Shown: positions 17,606 to 27,483, counted from the stretch's first letter. The stretch is DNA of 64,000 nt from an uncultured Opitutales bacterium (GCA_944389195.1 CALXLM010000002.1:1-64000); one strand, 5' to 3'. Made by a program: numbers and translations. The notes: generated from the letters alone by a model not told the origin.

Positions 17606-18637
17606 ATGGACAAGTCAGAACATCCGTTTTTTTCGGTCGTGATACCGCTTTACAACAATGCGGATACGATAGAGGCGACGCTAAGGTCTGTTCTTGCGCA
17701 GACCTTCTCGGATTTTGAGGTGATTGTGGTCAACAATCATTCCACCGACGGCGGGGAAAAAATCGCCGAGTCTTTAAAATCCGACAAAATAGTGGTTTTG
17801 TCAATCCCCCAAAAGGGCGTTTGCTTCGCCAGAAACGCCGGAATACACGCTGCCCGCGGGGAAATAGTGGCATTCCTCGACGCCGACGATCTGTGGCACC
17901 CTTCTCATCTGTCGGACTTACGGAAACTTTTCGATGTGTTCGGCGGTGATCCTTCAGTGGGAATGTTCGCAACGGCGTACAGAATTGTCATGCCAATCTC
18001 GAAAGTTTCAATGTCTGTCGTGTTGTCGGGGGCGGGGGATTGCGCGTTAATTGATAATTATTTTAAATATTCCGTTCCTGACGGATTTATATGCAGCGAT
18101 TCAGTGTCGGTTCCGAAAAAAATTTTAGAAGATATTGGAATGTTTAACGAGTCCTCGAACGGCCACGGCGAGGATTTGGAACTTTGGGCAAAGTTATCGC
18201 TTAAATATAAAATGGCATATTGTCCGCGCGTTTCGGCTGATTATATTTGGCAGAGGGCCGGGCAGGCCACGCGTTCAAACAAGGTTGAAATTCTCTACCA
18301 TTCTACGCTTTTGGATATGCTTTATGGCGTATTAAACAAGGGAAACATTAAAGAAGATATTAGGAAGTTTGCGTACCAGTATGGCAGATGTAAATGTATT
18401 GAGATATTGCGTCGGGCTGTCTTAACGAATAATGCGGATTTTCAAAAAGTGTTGAATGCCATACACTGCGATTTTTTTGCGCCAAATTATATATGGTATT
18501 TTAATAGCCGGTTTGGAATCATTCTTTTTAAAATTATGGCCTTTTTTAACAAGGTTTACAATTCATACGCTTTTAACCGTATATTTCCATTTGCAAAATG
18601 GAACCGGAGAGTGGTAAAGAAATTTAATAAACTGTGA
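17606..18637 (+). CDS. GT2-family glycosyltransferase
   Basis: This 343-residue GT-A enzyme starts FFSVVIPLYNNADTIEATLRSVLAQTFSDFEVIVVNNHSTDGG, the classic GT2 opening, with the metal-binding DADD in VAFLDADDLWHPSHL and GHGEDLELWAKL as the catalytic-base region. It is cytoplasmic and probably adds a side sugar to the repeat unit. I start at the ATG at 17606, which places the family domain at residue 7; 21 upstream in-frame codons look spurious. The 3' third is clearly more AT-rich than the 5' part, continuing into the next gene. Confidence 0.9.
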   Translation: MDKSEHPFFSVVIPLYNNADTIEATLRSVLAQTFSDFEVIVVNNHSTDGGEKIAESLKSDKIVVLSIPQKGVCFARNAGIHAARGEIVAFLDADDLWHPSHLSDLRKLFDVFGGDPSVGMFATAYRIVMPISKVSMSVVLSGAGDCALIDNYFKYSVPDGFICSDSVSVPKKILEDIGMFNESSNGHGEDLELWAKLSLKYKMAYCPRVSADYIWQRAGQATRSNKVEILYHSTLLDMLYGVLNKGNIKEDIRKFAYQYGRCKCIEILRRAVLTNNADFQKVLNAIHCDFFAPNYIWYFNSRFGIILFKIMAFFNKVYNSYAFNRIFPFAKWNRRVVKKFNKL

Positions 18638-18726
18638 TTTTCCCGAATGCGGACAATTGAACTTGATTTATCTAAAACAATCGTGCATTGTGTCTGTTTT
18701 ATCCGCTGAATGTATTCTTTATATCT

Positions 18727-20124
18727 ATGGTACAAATTTATTTAGCAGTCGGTTTTTTGTTTTTGCTGTTGTCTATATTTACAAATATCGGATTCAATAC
18801 ATATGTGATCTTTTTTTCCGCGCTTCTTATCGTAGCCGCGTATGTAGTTGCACTGATATACCGTAAAAAAGTAATGGGGATAATTCAGTGGATAGACTTT
18901 TTCAACCTATTCTCCATTTCCTTTATAATAGTATTCTGTCAGATCGCATTGTTGACGCCGCTATATCCTGAATTATCCGCAGTTGATGTGTGGTTTGGCG
19001 GTGATAGGGCGTGTACGGGAATGTTTTTATCGCTTTCCGGTTATTGTTTCTTTTGTTCCGGATACTTTTACGCAATGCGGCGCTACTATTCTCCGCGACA
19101 AGTTTTAAACAATGTCATCATTAAGAGGAACGTGCTTGAATTTTTAATTTATACGTGTTCAGTTCTTTCATTTATAGCCAATATAGTATTTATAAGTGTG
19201 GCCGACGAGTATTTTTGGAGTAATATCGGTAAAATAGGGGCTACATATGCGTATGTTTCCATTGTGAGGAATGTTTTTATAATGAGCGCGCTTTGCCTTG
19301 AGTTCTACCGCCTTAGAAACTTTGTTCCCAACAAGAATATTTTGACGTTCGCATTAAATTTTAACAAGATTCTTGCATTGTCTATTGCCTTTATTGTGTG
19401 TGTGCATATTTACGCAGGCGATAGGGGCTTTATCATAGTGCTATTTTCGGCGATTGGTTGCGGTTATAGCCTTTATTTTAAACCGTTTTCAGCATTGTCA
19501 TTCTTATCAATGCTTGTTTTTTGCGTTATAGTATTATCTTTTATCATGCGTTATAGAGGTTATTCCGACTACGGAAATACGGCTTCGATTCGTTTTGATG
19601 AGGCTTCTTATATTATGTCGCAGTCGAGATGGTACGATTTTACCGGGGAGTTCGCATATTCCGTTTCGACGTTGAATATCGCATTAAATGCATGTCCAAA
19701 GAACATTCCCCATCAGATGGGATGTATTAGACTTGCGGAGATATTTTCGATAATACCTTTTGCTAACAGTCGTATTTTTGTGTCGGAAGGTTCTGCAAAT
19801 CTAATTACCAAGTATATTATGGGGCCACATCCCAGATACGGTTTGGGTTCGTCGTTAATAGGAGATTTATATATTGATATGTCGTATTACGGCGTTTTGC
19901 TGTTATTGCCTTTCGGATTTATGATTTCGTATATTGAGTTTAAAAGCGTCGCCGGTAATTCTCTTTATTTGCTTACGTTGTATTTGAATTTCTGCGCATG
20001 GAATGCTGTTTATATGAATAGGTCGAGTTTATTCCCGAACATACAGTCTCTTGCATGGATATTCTTGTTCATAGTTATATTGAACGTTATGTTTGGAATT
20101 GTTCAGCCTCGAAGGACATCATAA
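18727..20124 (+). CDS. Wzy-like oligosaccharide repeat-unit polymerase
   Basis: This 465-residue polytopic membrane protein has roughly 10-12 hydrophobic segments and few conserved residues, as usual for Wzy. A periplasmic loop with SRWYDFTGEFAYSVSTLNIALN and a late PHPRYGLGSSLIGDLYIDMSYYGVLLLLPFGF resembles the loop that carries the G-x-S-x-x-x-E-x-Y-x-D pattern of O-antigen polymerases. It is AT-rich, rich in Phe/Ile/Tyr, and unlike its neighbours in base use, a common mark of transferred polymerase genes. The ATG at 18727 is preferred over a TTG at 18688. Confidence 0.75.
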   Translation: MVQIYLAVGFLFLLLSIFTNIGFNTYVIFFSALLIVAAYVVALIYRKKVMGIIQWIDFFNLFSISFIIVFCQIALLTPLYPELSAVDVWFGGDRACTGMFLSLSGYCFFCSGYFYAMRRYYSPRQVLNNVIIKRNVLEFLIYTCSVLSFIANIVFISVADEYFWSNIGKIGATYAYVSIVRNVFIMSALCLEFYRLRNFVPNKNILTFALNFNKILALSIAFIVCVHIYAGDRGFIIVLFSAIGCGYSLYFKPFSALSFLSMLVFCVIVLSFIMRYRGYSDYGNTASIRFDEASYIMSQSRWYDFTGEFAYSVSTLNIALNACPKNIPHQMGCIRLAEIFSIIPFANSRIFVSEGSANLITKYIMGPHPRYGLGSSLIGDLYIDMSYYGVLLLLPFGFMISYIEFKSVAGNSLYLLTLYLNFCAWNAVYMNRSSLFPNIQSLAWIFLFIVILNVMFGIVQPRRTS

Positions 20125-20478
20125 AATAAGGAGAAGATTAATTTTTCTGATGGGATATATATTATAAGCATGTGTTAGTGTCCTTTTCTGTATAATTTTA
20201 AAATGATGGCGCTTTGATTGTGCTGTTGCATCCCGATGTTGGGCGTCGATATGTTATTATTATCCTATTTTAGGCGGTTCAATAAATGATTCTGCAATGT
20301 TTGCGTTTATTGATTGCATGGGCGGCTTTTTATTTGCACGGTAAACATATAAATATATTGGAAGCCTTTGGAGTATGAAAACAAATAGGTTTGCAATGTA
20401 AAATACATCTGTCATTTTTTATATTATTTTATGCGCTACAGTTCGGTTTTAATGCGTATAAAAGCGTTATGAAATAGC
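20125..20478. other. AT-rich gene-free spacer
   Basis: The 354 bases between the polymerase and the acyltransferase hold no credible open frame, no stem with a T-run and no repeat that I can see. TATAAA at 20457-20462 lies 16 bases before the next start but has no convincing -35 partner. Confidence 0.6.
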
Positions 20479-21984
20479 ATGCTTTTCAATTCCATAGAAT
20501 TTATATTTTTCTTTTTGCCGATCACCTTTGCGGCGTTTTATTCTTGCATGCGCTATGCCGGGAAAAGCGTCGGTCTGTTCGTGCTGCTGGCGGCGTCGCT
20601 GTTTTTTTACGCGTGGTGGAATCCACGATATATCGCTCTTTTATTCGGGAGCATAGTGTTCAACTATTGGGTATCCCGCGTGATTCTCGCATTCCCGCAG
20701 CGCGGCAAGCTTGCATTCGCAACGCTTTTGTTCGGTATAGGGGCCGATTTGGCGCTTATAGGATATTTTAAGTATTTTAATTTCTTTATAAGCAACGTAA
20801 ACCTTTTCCTCAAAGACGGATTTTCTATAGAGGAGATAATATTGCCTCTCGGCATATCATTCTTCTCATTTCAGCAGATAATATATCTTGTCGATTCCTA
20901 TTCGGGAAAATGCGTGAAGTCTTCCTTTATGGAATACGCACTTTTTGTTTCGTTCTTTCCTCAGCTTATAGCTGGGCCCATCGTGCAGCCGAACGATCTT
21001 CTGCCGCAAATTTTAAAATACGACCACAAAAACGCCTTTTGCCAATTGACGTTCGACGGGATTGCCTACTTTCTTTTAGGGCTTTTTAAAAAGGTGGTTT
21101 TGGCGGATTCGTTGTCGATGTTTTTAAGGGGCCCTTTCCGCGCGGCGGATTCCGGATGCGATTTTACATTTTTTGAATCCTTGTATGCTATGCTCGGATA
21201 TACTTTTCAGCTGTATTTCGATTTTTCGGGATATTGCGATATGGCCATCGGGCTCGGTATGATATTCGGGGTGCATCTTCCCACTAATTTCAATTCTCCG
21301 TATAAGGCTAAAAGTATAATCGACTTCTGGCGGCGTTGGCATATCACTCTTTCGCGTTTTTTGCGCGACTATGTTTATATACCTTTGGGTGGAAACCGGA
21401 GGGGGGCGTTTAGACGGTATCAAAATTTAATTCTTACTATGCTCATAGGCGGATTGTGGCACGGAGCCAACTGGACGTTTGTTTTTTGGGGGGGATTGCA
21501 CGGAGTTTATTTGGCTGCAAACCACATATTTGTTTCCGCATTAAAGAGGTTTGATTTGGAGTCGATAAGGGACTCTAAAATTTATGGCGTTTTTGCATGG
21601 GCGCTGACGTTTTTTTGCGTTGCGGTCGCTTGGGTGTTTTTTAGGGCTGAAACATTCAAGGGCGCGGCAGGAATATTGGAGGGGTTGGCGTTCGTGAATG
21701 GAATTGCCCTTCCTTCCCAGTTGTTAAGCTTGCTTCCGCAATTCGTTGGCGGGTTTGTGGAGCCGGTCGGAAGTCTCGCCTATGCGGGGAACTCGACGCT
21801 CCTTGGCTTTATATTTGAAACTTTGCTGATTCTGCTGAGCTTTATTCTCGTCCTTTTTTCTCCAAACATTCCTGAGATGTCCAATAGAAGAAAATATTTG
21901 CTGGTGTTTTTCACGTTCGCGTTTTCCCTGCAAAAAGTATTGTTTGGCATGGAGATGTCCGAATTTATTTATTTCCAATTTTGA
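20479..21984 (+). CDS. MBOAT-family O-acyltransferase (AlgI/DltB-like)
   Basis: This 501-residue membrane protein would pass an acyl (probably acetyl) group across the membrane to decorate a surface polysaccharide. It opens MLFNSIEFIFFFLPITFAAFYS, the usual AlgI start. It continues with SFFPQLIAGPIV, FQLYFDFSGYCDMAIGLGMIFG and FWRRWHITLSRFLRDYVYIPLGGNR, all family signatures. The catalytic His is H328 in GGLWHGANWTFVFWGGLHG. It is followed after six bases by an SGNH-like gene, the expected partner. Base use returns toward that of the flanking genome. Confidence 0.95.
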   Translation: MLFNSIEFIFFFLPITFAAFYSCMRYAGKSVGLFVLLAASLFFYAWWNPRYIALLFGSIVFNYWVSRVILAFPQRGKLAFATLLFGIGADLALIGYFKYFNFFISNVNLFLKDGFSIEEIILPLGISFFSFQQIIYLVDSYSGKCVKSSFMEYALFVSFFPQLIAGPIVQPNDLLPQILKYDHKNAFCQLTFDGIAYFLLGLFKKVVLADSLSMFLRGPFRAADSGCDFTFFESLYAMLGYTFQLYFDFSGYCDMAIGLGMIFGVHLPTNFNSPYKAKSIIDFWRRWHITLSRFLRDYVYIPLGGNRRGAFRRYQNLILTMLIGGLWHGANWTFVFWGGLHGVYLAANHIFVSALKRFDLESIRDSKIYGVFAWALTFFCVAVAWVFFRAETFKGAAGILEGLAFVNGIALPSQLLSLLPQFVGGFVEPVGSLAYAGNSTLLGFIFETLLILLSFILVLFSPNIPEMSNRRKYLLVFFTFAFSLQKVLFGMEMSEFIYFQF

Positions 21985-21990
21985 TGCGAT

Positions 21991-22935
21991 ATGAAACTCA
22001 GATACATAGTCGTGGCATGTTTGGCGTCTTTGGCCGCGTATGTTTGTATATATGCTTTTTGGGTTAAAAAACCGGTCACTTTCGGTTGGCTGCACGACAG
22101 CATGTTGGCCAAATATGGCAGGCTTGCTTCGCTTAAGAATGTTCGCAAACTCGTAATTTTGGCGGGAAGCAACGGCAGGTACAGCCATTCGGCTAAGGTG
22201 TTCTCGGAAAAACTCGGGATAAATGCCGTAAATATGTCGATAGCGGCGAGCATATCTGTTCCCTACCAAATTGAACAAATCAAGCCTTATCTATCGCGCG
22301 GCGATATTGTGTACTTGCCGCTTGAAACTTTTAACTACTGCGCCCCGGAAAAAAGTTATCTTAGATCTACTGAAGGGTTCTTCAATCTTTTATACGACAA
22401 GCACGCCTTTTTTCAAATGGATATAAAAAAACAATATTATGCCTTTTCGCACACCAATATCGACGTCATAGTCGAAGACGCCATAGAAAAAATTATGGTC
22501 GTTGCGGGTATAAAAAAGAGGGACGACCTTCAAAACGAATACGGGGATCAAATAGGGCATACGCCGGAAATCGCAAAAAAATACAAAAAATATTTAAAGT
22601 CCCAATGGCACAACTACAAAGCATTTGTTTTCGATCCGAATTCATATGGCACTGTTAAAATAGGAGAATTTCTTAAATGGGCGAAAGAAAGGGGCATTAC
22701 CGTCATAGGCGGATTGCCGACAACTCCCACCGCATGGAAAATTGACGATTCGTTCATTTCTGCCTTGAAAGATTTTTATTTGAAAAACGGACAAAAGTTT
22801 GTCGAGCTGCCATGCCGCTCCCAATACGGTATCGAGGCGTTTTTCGACACCACAATGCACCTGAATGAAAAATGGCAAAAGATTCACTCCGAATCGGTGT
22901 GCGATGCTATAAAACAGCAGATTGAAATACGTTGA
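21991..22935 (+). CDS. SGNH-like membrane-anchored partner of the MBOAT protein
   Basis: This 314-residue protein has one N-terminal membrane helix (about residues 4-24) and an extracytoplasmic domain. LVILAGSNGRYS, near residue 52, matches the first block of SGNH esterases and transferases, and FFDTTMHLNEKWQKIHSE near the C-terminus matches the D-x-x-H block. By analogy with DltD, AlgJ/AlgX or PatB it would transfer acyl groups received by the MBOAT protein to the glycan. The family is not certain from sequence alone. It starts six bases after the MBOAT stop and closes the glycan locus. Confidence 0.7.
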   Translation: MKLRYIVVACLASLAAYVCIYAFWVKKPVTFGWLHDSMLAKYGRLASLKNVRKLVILAGSNGRYSHSAKVFSEKLGINAVNMSIAASISVPYQIEQIKPYLSRGDIVYLPLETFNYCAPEKSYLRSTEGFFNLLYDKHAFFQMDIKKQYYAFSHTNIDVIVEDAIEKIMVVAGIKKRDDLQNEYGDQIGHTPEIAKKYKKYLKSQWHNYKAFVFDPNSYGTVKIGEFLKWAKERGITVIGGLPTTPTAWKIDDSFISALKDFYLKNGQKFVELPCRSQYGIEAFFDTTMHLNEKWQKIHSESVCDAIKQQIEIR

Positions 22936-23166
22936 CAAAGTCAGATGTTGGGCGCGTAAATGCCGCTTGAAGGCTGCGCTGCCGATTTACATCAACGTTA
23001 GCGCTTAGGCTTTTAGGCGAAAGTCAAGATATTGTTTTCCCGCCGCTGATTTAGTCTTTTTTATTTGCCGGTGGTGGGACATTATTTTTAAGAGCCGGCA
23101 TTGCCTCCGGAATTGCGCGAATTCAGGCATACGCCGCGCGGACGGTATTTTTGCCTGCGGACAGAT

Positions 23167-23195
23167 AAAAAACGCTCCGGGGAAATCCCGGAGCG
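23167..23195 (-). terminator. Terminator of the rpsP-trmD-rplS operon
   Basis: CGCTCCGGG (23173-23181) and CCCGGAGCG (23187-23195) pair perfectly around a five-base loop. The A-run 23167-23172 is a T-run on the minus strand. Confidence 0.92.
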
Positions 23196-23216
23196 GAATT
23201 AGAGTTGTACGAAAAT

Positions 23217-23576
23217 TTATTGCATTAGGCGAGCCTCTTTGACTTTCGAGGCTTCCTTGCCGACGCGGTCGCGCAGATAATAGAGTCTTGCGCGCATCGG
23301 AACGGATTCGCGGTCCACTTCTATTTTTGCTATGTTCGGCGAGTTTACAGGGAACACGCGCTCAACTCCTTCGCCGTACGATATGCGCCTGACGGTAAAA
23401 GTTTCGTGTATTCCGCTGCCCTTGCGCGCAATTACGATGCCTGCAAAAATCTGTATGCGTTCCTTGTCGCCTTCGCGCACTTTGGTGTGGACCTTTACGC
23501 CGTCGCCGACTTTAAATTTTGCGGTGTCGGTTTTTATTTGGTCTTTGGTTATTTCTTTTAACAAGTCTTGGTTCAT
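23217..23576 (-). CDS. rplS: 50S ribosomal protein L19
   Basis: This 119-residue protein sits at the 30S-50S interface. Family features visible are [61 protein letters not shown] and RAKLYYLRD-like [13 protein letters not shown]. The ATG at 23576 overlaps the trmD stop as ATGA on the minus strand. Longer in-frame versions run back through trmD and are not real. Confidence 0.97.
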   Translation of the reverse strand: MNQDLLKEITKDQIKTDTAKFKVGDGVKVHTKVREGDKERIQIFAGIVIARKGSGIHETFTVRRISYGEGVERVFPVNSPNIAKIEVDRESVPMRARLYYLRDRVGKEASKVKEARLMQ

Positions 23577-24271
23577 TGTATTTCTTCTTTCTGATTTAAA
23601 ATATCTGCCCTGCGGTCTCTCGTTTTTTGGATCTGCTGTTCGCGTCTCCATGCGGCTATTTTTTCGTGGTCGCCCGACATTAGAACTTCGGGGACTCCCA
23701 TCCCCCTAAATTCAGCCGGCCTTGTATATTGTGGAAAAGAAAGCAGATTGCCGTTAAACGAGTCGGACGTCAAGGAATTTTCTTCTCCGAGGACTCCTTT
23801 GACATATCTTGCGGTGGCGTCGGCTATTACCGCCGCCGGCAGCGTGCCGTTCGTAAGAACGTAATCCCCTATGGATATTTCCCTGTCAATAAGGCAATCT
23901 CTCACCCGCTGATCGATTCCCTCGTAATGTCCGCTGAGAATTATGAGATGTCCGGCTTCGGCGAATTCCGCAGCGTGCCTTGGCGAGAACTTTTCGCCGT
24001 CGGGACACATGTATATTCTCGTGCAGTTCGGTGTCTGAAGCTCCTCTATGGCCGCAAATATGGGTTCGGGTTTCATCAGCATTCCGGGCCCGCCTCCGAA
24101 CGGGCGGTCGTCGGTGTTTTTATGCTTCGAGAACGCCCAGTTGCGTATATCGTGAACGCCTATTTCCAATATTCCCGCCTCGCGGGCCCTCCCGATCATG
24201 CTTTCGCTCAAAAAACCTTCCAACATTTTGGGAAACAGGGTCAGAAAGTCTATTTTGAGGTGACCGGCCAT
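23573..24271 (-). CDS. trmD: tRNA (guanine-37-N1)-methyltransferase
   Basis: This 232-residue SPOUT methyltransferase makes m1G37 in tRNAs to prevent frameshifting. It starts [29 protein letters not shown]. The knot region that binds SAM has [26 protein letters not shown] and [31 protein letters not shown]. The rpsP gene lies 45 bases upstream and rplS overlaps by four bases downstream. In most bacteria rimM sits between rpsP and trmD; there is no room for it here. Confidence 0.97.
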   Translation of the reverse strand: MAGHLKIDFLTLFPKMLEGFLSESMIGRAREAGILEIGVHDIRNWAFSKHKNTDDRPFGGGPGMLMKPEPIFAAIEELQTPNCTRIYMCPDGEKFSPRHAAEFAEAGHLIILSGHYEGIDQRVRDCLIDREISIGDYVLTNGTLPAAVIADATARYVKGVLGEENSLTSDSFNGNLLSFPQYTRPAEFRGMGVPEVLMSGDHEKIAAWRREQQIQKTRDRRADILNQKEEIQ

Positions 24272-24316
24272 ATTTTTAAGCAAAAACCGCTGCTTTTGCA
24301 AAATGCAAAGCAGTGT

Positions 24317-24583
24317 TTATTGATCGGCTTTTGATTTCGCCAAGCGCGCTTTTTTTATCACTGTTTTTGCGGTGTCGCTCGGAAGCGCCCCCACGCCCAG
24401 CCAGTAATCTACGCGGTCGAGATTGACTTGTGTTTCGACGTCCTTGCCGCGCGGCTTCGGATTGTACAGGCCGAGATTTTCTACAAATTTGCCGTTGCGG
24501 CGCGATGTGCTTTCCGCAACAACCATTCTGTACATCGGGTTGTGTACGGATCCGTGTCTTTGTAATCTTATTCTTAGTGCCAT
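24317..24583 (-). CDS. rpsP: 30S ribosomal protein S16
   Basis: This 88-residue protein, MALRIRLQRHGSVHNPMYRMVVAES, then RRNGKFVENLGLYNP and DRVDYWLGVGALPSDTAKTVIKKA, matches S16 along its length. It is the first gene of the rpsP-trmD-rplS operon. Confidence 0.97.
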   Translation of the reverse strand: MALRIRLQRHGSVHNPMYRMVVAESTSRRNGKFVENLGLYNPKPRGKDVETQVNLDRVDYWLGVGALPSDTAKTVIKKARLAKSKADQ

Positions 24584-24868
24584 ATCGGGTTTTTTATTTT
24601 TGAAAGCGTTTCATTTCAGCCTAATTTTTTTTTTTGTAAAGCTTATTTTTCACCTTATTTACGAAAAAACCCATCTCTGTTGGCGGAGTGTTTTTTTGGG
24701 GGCAAATAGGAGCCTGCTTGAAGTCCATAATGCGGGAAATGAGGGTCTCAGGTTCGGAAATTTTTTTGTATTTTTACAATATCTCCGCATTTTTGCGCCC
24801 CGCTTTCAGTGGAATGCGGGCAAAGCGGCTTTTCCTTAATGCAGTGGGCTATACGCTGATGTATTGCC
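24584..24868. other. Gene-free spacer upstream of rpsP
   Basis: This stretch runs from the rpsP start to the terminator of the rhamnosidase-like gene and should hold the rpsP promoter on the minus strand. I see long T-runs and a loose CCCGC/GCGGG stem near 24801-24825 but no clear promoter pair or leader motif. Confidence 0.5.
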
Positions 24869-24898
24869 AAAAAGCGCCCCATCGTAATGGAGCGCTTT
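24869..24898 (-). terminator. Terminator of the rhamnosidase-like gene
   Basis: AAAGCGCCCCAT (24871-24882) faces ATGGAGCGCTTT (24887-24898), pairing with one C-A mismatch around a CGTA loop. Extra A's on the left give a T-run for minus-strand transcripts. Confidence 0.85.
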
Positions 24899-24935
24899 CG
24901 GGTGCATCTTCGGCCTTTTGCGGAATTTATGCGTT

Positions 24936-27311
24936 TTATCTTACGACTTCTATCGCGTCTGGTTTCGATATTTGGCTCGAATACCCCTCGTCGGCTTTTT
25001 TCTTCCACGATACGCTGATGTCCCCGCGCGGGGTCGGGAAGGTTATTTGCGCGAAATCTTCGAAGTAATTGGGCCTAAAAGAGACTTTTTTCCAGCCCGG
25101 CGCCTCCTGCCTTATGCCCCCGAGTATTTGGGGAAGCAGAAAGGCCGGATGCGCGCTCCATGCGTGCGAATGTGTGTTGTTTCCGTTTTCTTTATACCCC
25201 TCAAAGGTTGTTCCATATTCGGCGAAATCTTTCCAGTTGCGCTTTATGAATTCGTAAACCTCCCTGTCGTAGCCTTCGTCGGACATCAATTTTAAAACAT
25301 ACACAACCCAGAAAGACGATGGTTCGTTTTTAAATTTCTTTTCGCCCTTCAAGAACGGGAGAAGTATTTCTTCCTTTGCCTTTTTGAAATTAAACCCCTT
25401 TATGTCCGTGATTTTTCCGAGCACCTGCGCTTGTATTCCCGTAGACGGGTTCTGTTTGCCGTCGGGCATGATGCCGTCCGACATAAGGCCATCCTTGGTA
25501 AGCAGGTTTTCGGTTATGGCTTTGCGCATTTTTGCGGCAAAGTCCCCGTATTTTTTTGCGTCGCCGTCCAGTCCGTTGTCCGAGCACAGCTTGACGATTT
25601 TATCCACGGCGTCAAGATACCAGAAGTTGAGAAGCGCCGGCTGGCCGTTTTTCTGGACTCCGCACCAGTCGAGGAAAAGCCAGTAGCGAGGATCGTATTT
25701 CACAAGCCCCGTTTGGGGGTCTTTTACACCCTCGAAATACGACAGAATCGAATCTACGGTGTCGCGGTGCGACATGAACGCCTCTATGCTTCCCGTTTGC
25801 CAGTAGTGGTCCCACAAAGTGAGAATCCAAGTCAGGGAGAAGTCGGGGAGTATGCAGTTGTGAGCCATCGTCGGGGCGTGGCCGTATGTCAGGCCGTTCG
25901 GGACTTTCTGCATTGAAATGGAGCGTATGCCGCGGCGCAGGAGGCGGTCGTCTCCCGATATGAAAAAGGTGTTCCATGCCTGGACGCGGGCGTCGCCCCA
26001 CCATTGCGCCTGTTCGCGGTACGGGGTGTCAACATAGGCGTCGAGGGCGCATATTTTCTGCGTTTGCTTGCATGTTTCCCATATTTTGTTGACATACGCG
26101 TTGGAGGTCTTGAATTTCCCGCGGTCGCCGAGCGGGTAGGCGCTCCACATAAGAGACGGCGTTATTTTAAGGGTTGATTCCGGATTGTTTCTGACACGTA
26201 TTGTGATGTATCTTACGCCCAAAAGGTGGTAGAACATGTGCGTTTGGTCGCCCGCGCGGCATATGAGGCGGTTGGCGGGCGCGAGCTTGCTTCCGCACGA
26301 CACCGAGCCGGTGCCGTTTTTGGTAATTTCCGTAAGAAGTATGTCGATTATTTCGCCGCCTTTTGCTCCTTCTATTTTTAGGATTGGCATGCCTACTGAC
26401 ATTTTTCCCATGTCGAACACAAACGAGCGCACCTCCGACTTGGAGGGCTCTGCGACGGCCGTGCCGGTGTTTTCAAGGTTTTCAGCATGGGGTATCTGTT
26501 CCGTCTCAAAAAGTTTTGCGGCGTCGAAAATCCTCTCGTCGAGCGTCGATGCTTTGCCGCTGCCCTTTGACACGAGGGAAACGGGTTTTATTTCAAACTC
26601 TTCGAGCATGGGTATCATTCTCGACTCCATTGAATAGTATGGCATGGCGTTGTATGGTTTCAGCGACGGCGGTAGCCATGCGGAGTCGTCGTAGTCCAAT
26701 TTCATCCAGTTCGGATCCTCCCTGCGCAAGTCGATATGCTCCTGGTTGTTCATTTGAATCGAGAATTGCGCCGACGCGCGGTCGCAGCCGTCCTGGAGGC
26801 GCACTTTCACGGAGGAGTCGGAGAGCACATATTTTCCGCCGCCGAGATCGAGCGCGAACAAGATGCCGGCGTTGCTTTGCGACAGGTATGAAAACGTGTT
26901 TCTGCCCGCGTTGTAGGCGCGCACGGCAATTACATTTTTGCCTTTTTTAAGGTATTTTGCCGCGTCTATTTCGTCGAAGGGCCACGAATGCTGGTAGCCG
27001 CGCGCGGGTCCGGAACACACGAACTTTCCGTTTATAAACAGGCGGTAGGATTGGTCGGCCGTTATGAAAAGCGGCGCTTTTTTGGGGACTTCCGCCAGTT
27101 GGAAGGTTTTGCGCGCCAGGCAGTAAACGTTTGTTATTTCGTAAAAATTGTACGGATAGCCCGCCCAAACCCATTTTGCCGATTTTAACGCTTCCGGAAC
27201 GTTGCTCCAAACCGACGGCGTTTCCTTTATGGGTGTAAATTTGTTTTCCGAAGCGGACGAGCATGCCGCAAAGGAAGCCGCCATGATTAGTATTGCTGCA
27301 ATTTTTTTCAT
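24936..27311 (-). CDS. Exported GH78-like alpha-L-rhamnosidase (lipoprotein)
   Basis: This 791-residue enzyme would release terminal alpha-L-rhamnose. A lipoprotein signal, MKKIAAILIMAASFAAC, has its lipobox ending at Cys17. An N-terminal beta-sandwich with ITADQSYRLFINGKFVCSGPARGY is the accessory jelly-roll of GH78 proteins. The (alpha/alpha)6 domain starts near residue 410; DTPYREQAQWWGDAR at about 427-441 aligns with the CP-RDER-W-GDA region that supplies the acid and base in GH78, and a beta-sandwich closes the protein. The start is set by the signal peptide; 25 upstream codons overlap the divergent holA leader. The substrate is inferred from family resemblance. Confidence 0.82.
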   Translation of the reverse strand: MKKIAAILIMAASFAACSSASENKFTPIKETPSVWSNVPEALKSAKWVWAGYPYNFYEITNVYCLARKTFQLAEVPKKAPLFITADQSYRLFINGKFVCSGPARGYQHSWPFDEIDAAKYLKKGKNVIAVRAYNAGRNTFSYLSQSNAGILFALDLGGGKYVLSDSSVKVRLQDGCDRASAQFSIQMNNQEHIDLRREDPNWMKLDYDDSAWLPPSLKPYNAMPYYSMESRMIPMLEEFEIKPVSLVSKGSGKASTLDERIFDAAKLFETEQIPHAENLENTGTAVAEPSKSEVRSFVFDMGKMSVGMPILKIEGAKGGEIIDILLTEITKNGTGSVSCGSKLAPANRLICRAGDQTHMFYHLLGVRYITIRVRNNPESTLKITPSLMWSAYPLGDRGKFKTSNAYVNKIWETCKQTQKICALDAYVDTPYREQAQWWGDARVQAWNTFFISGDDRLLRRGIRSISMQKVPNGLTYGHAPTMAHNCILPDFSLTWILTLWDHYWQTGSIEAFMSHRDTVDSILSYFEGVKDPQTGLVKYDPRYWLFLDWCGVQKNGQPALLNFWYLDAVDKIVKLCSDNGLDGDAKKYGDFAAKMRKAITENLLTKDGLMSDGIMPDGKQNPSTGIQAQVLGKITDIKGFNFKKAKEEILLPFLKGEKKFKNEPSSFWVVYVLKLMSDEGYDREVYEFIKRNWKDFAEYGTTFEGYKENGNNTHSHAWSAHPAFLLPQILGGIRQEAPGWKKVSFRPNYFEDFAQITFPTPRGDISVSWKKKADEGYSSQISKPDAIEVVR

Positions 27312-27483
27312 ATTCGTTTTGATTTTGAGCCGTGCAAACCGCGGAAGGCGGCTCGCCGGGCGGATTTGATTGTGCGCATACGCCATGCCTAAAAAACGGT
27401 ATAGTTTCGGAGAATTTCGGCAAGCAATAAAAAAAGTTTGTTTGTGGTTGACAAATCCGCGATTGAAAAAAACATCGTATGCG

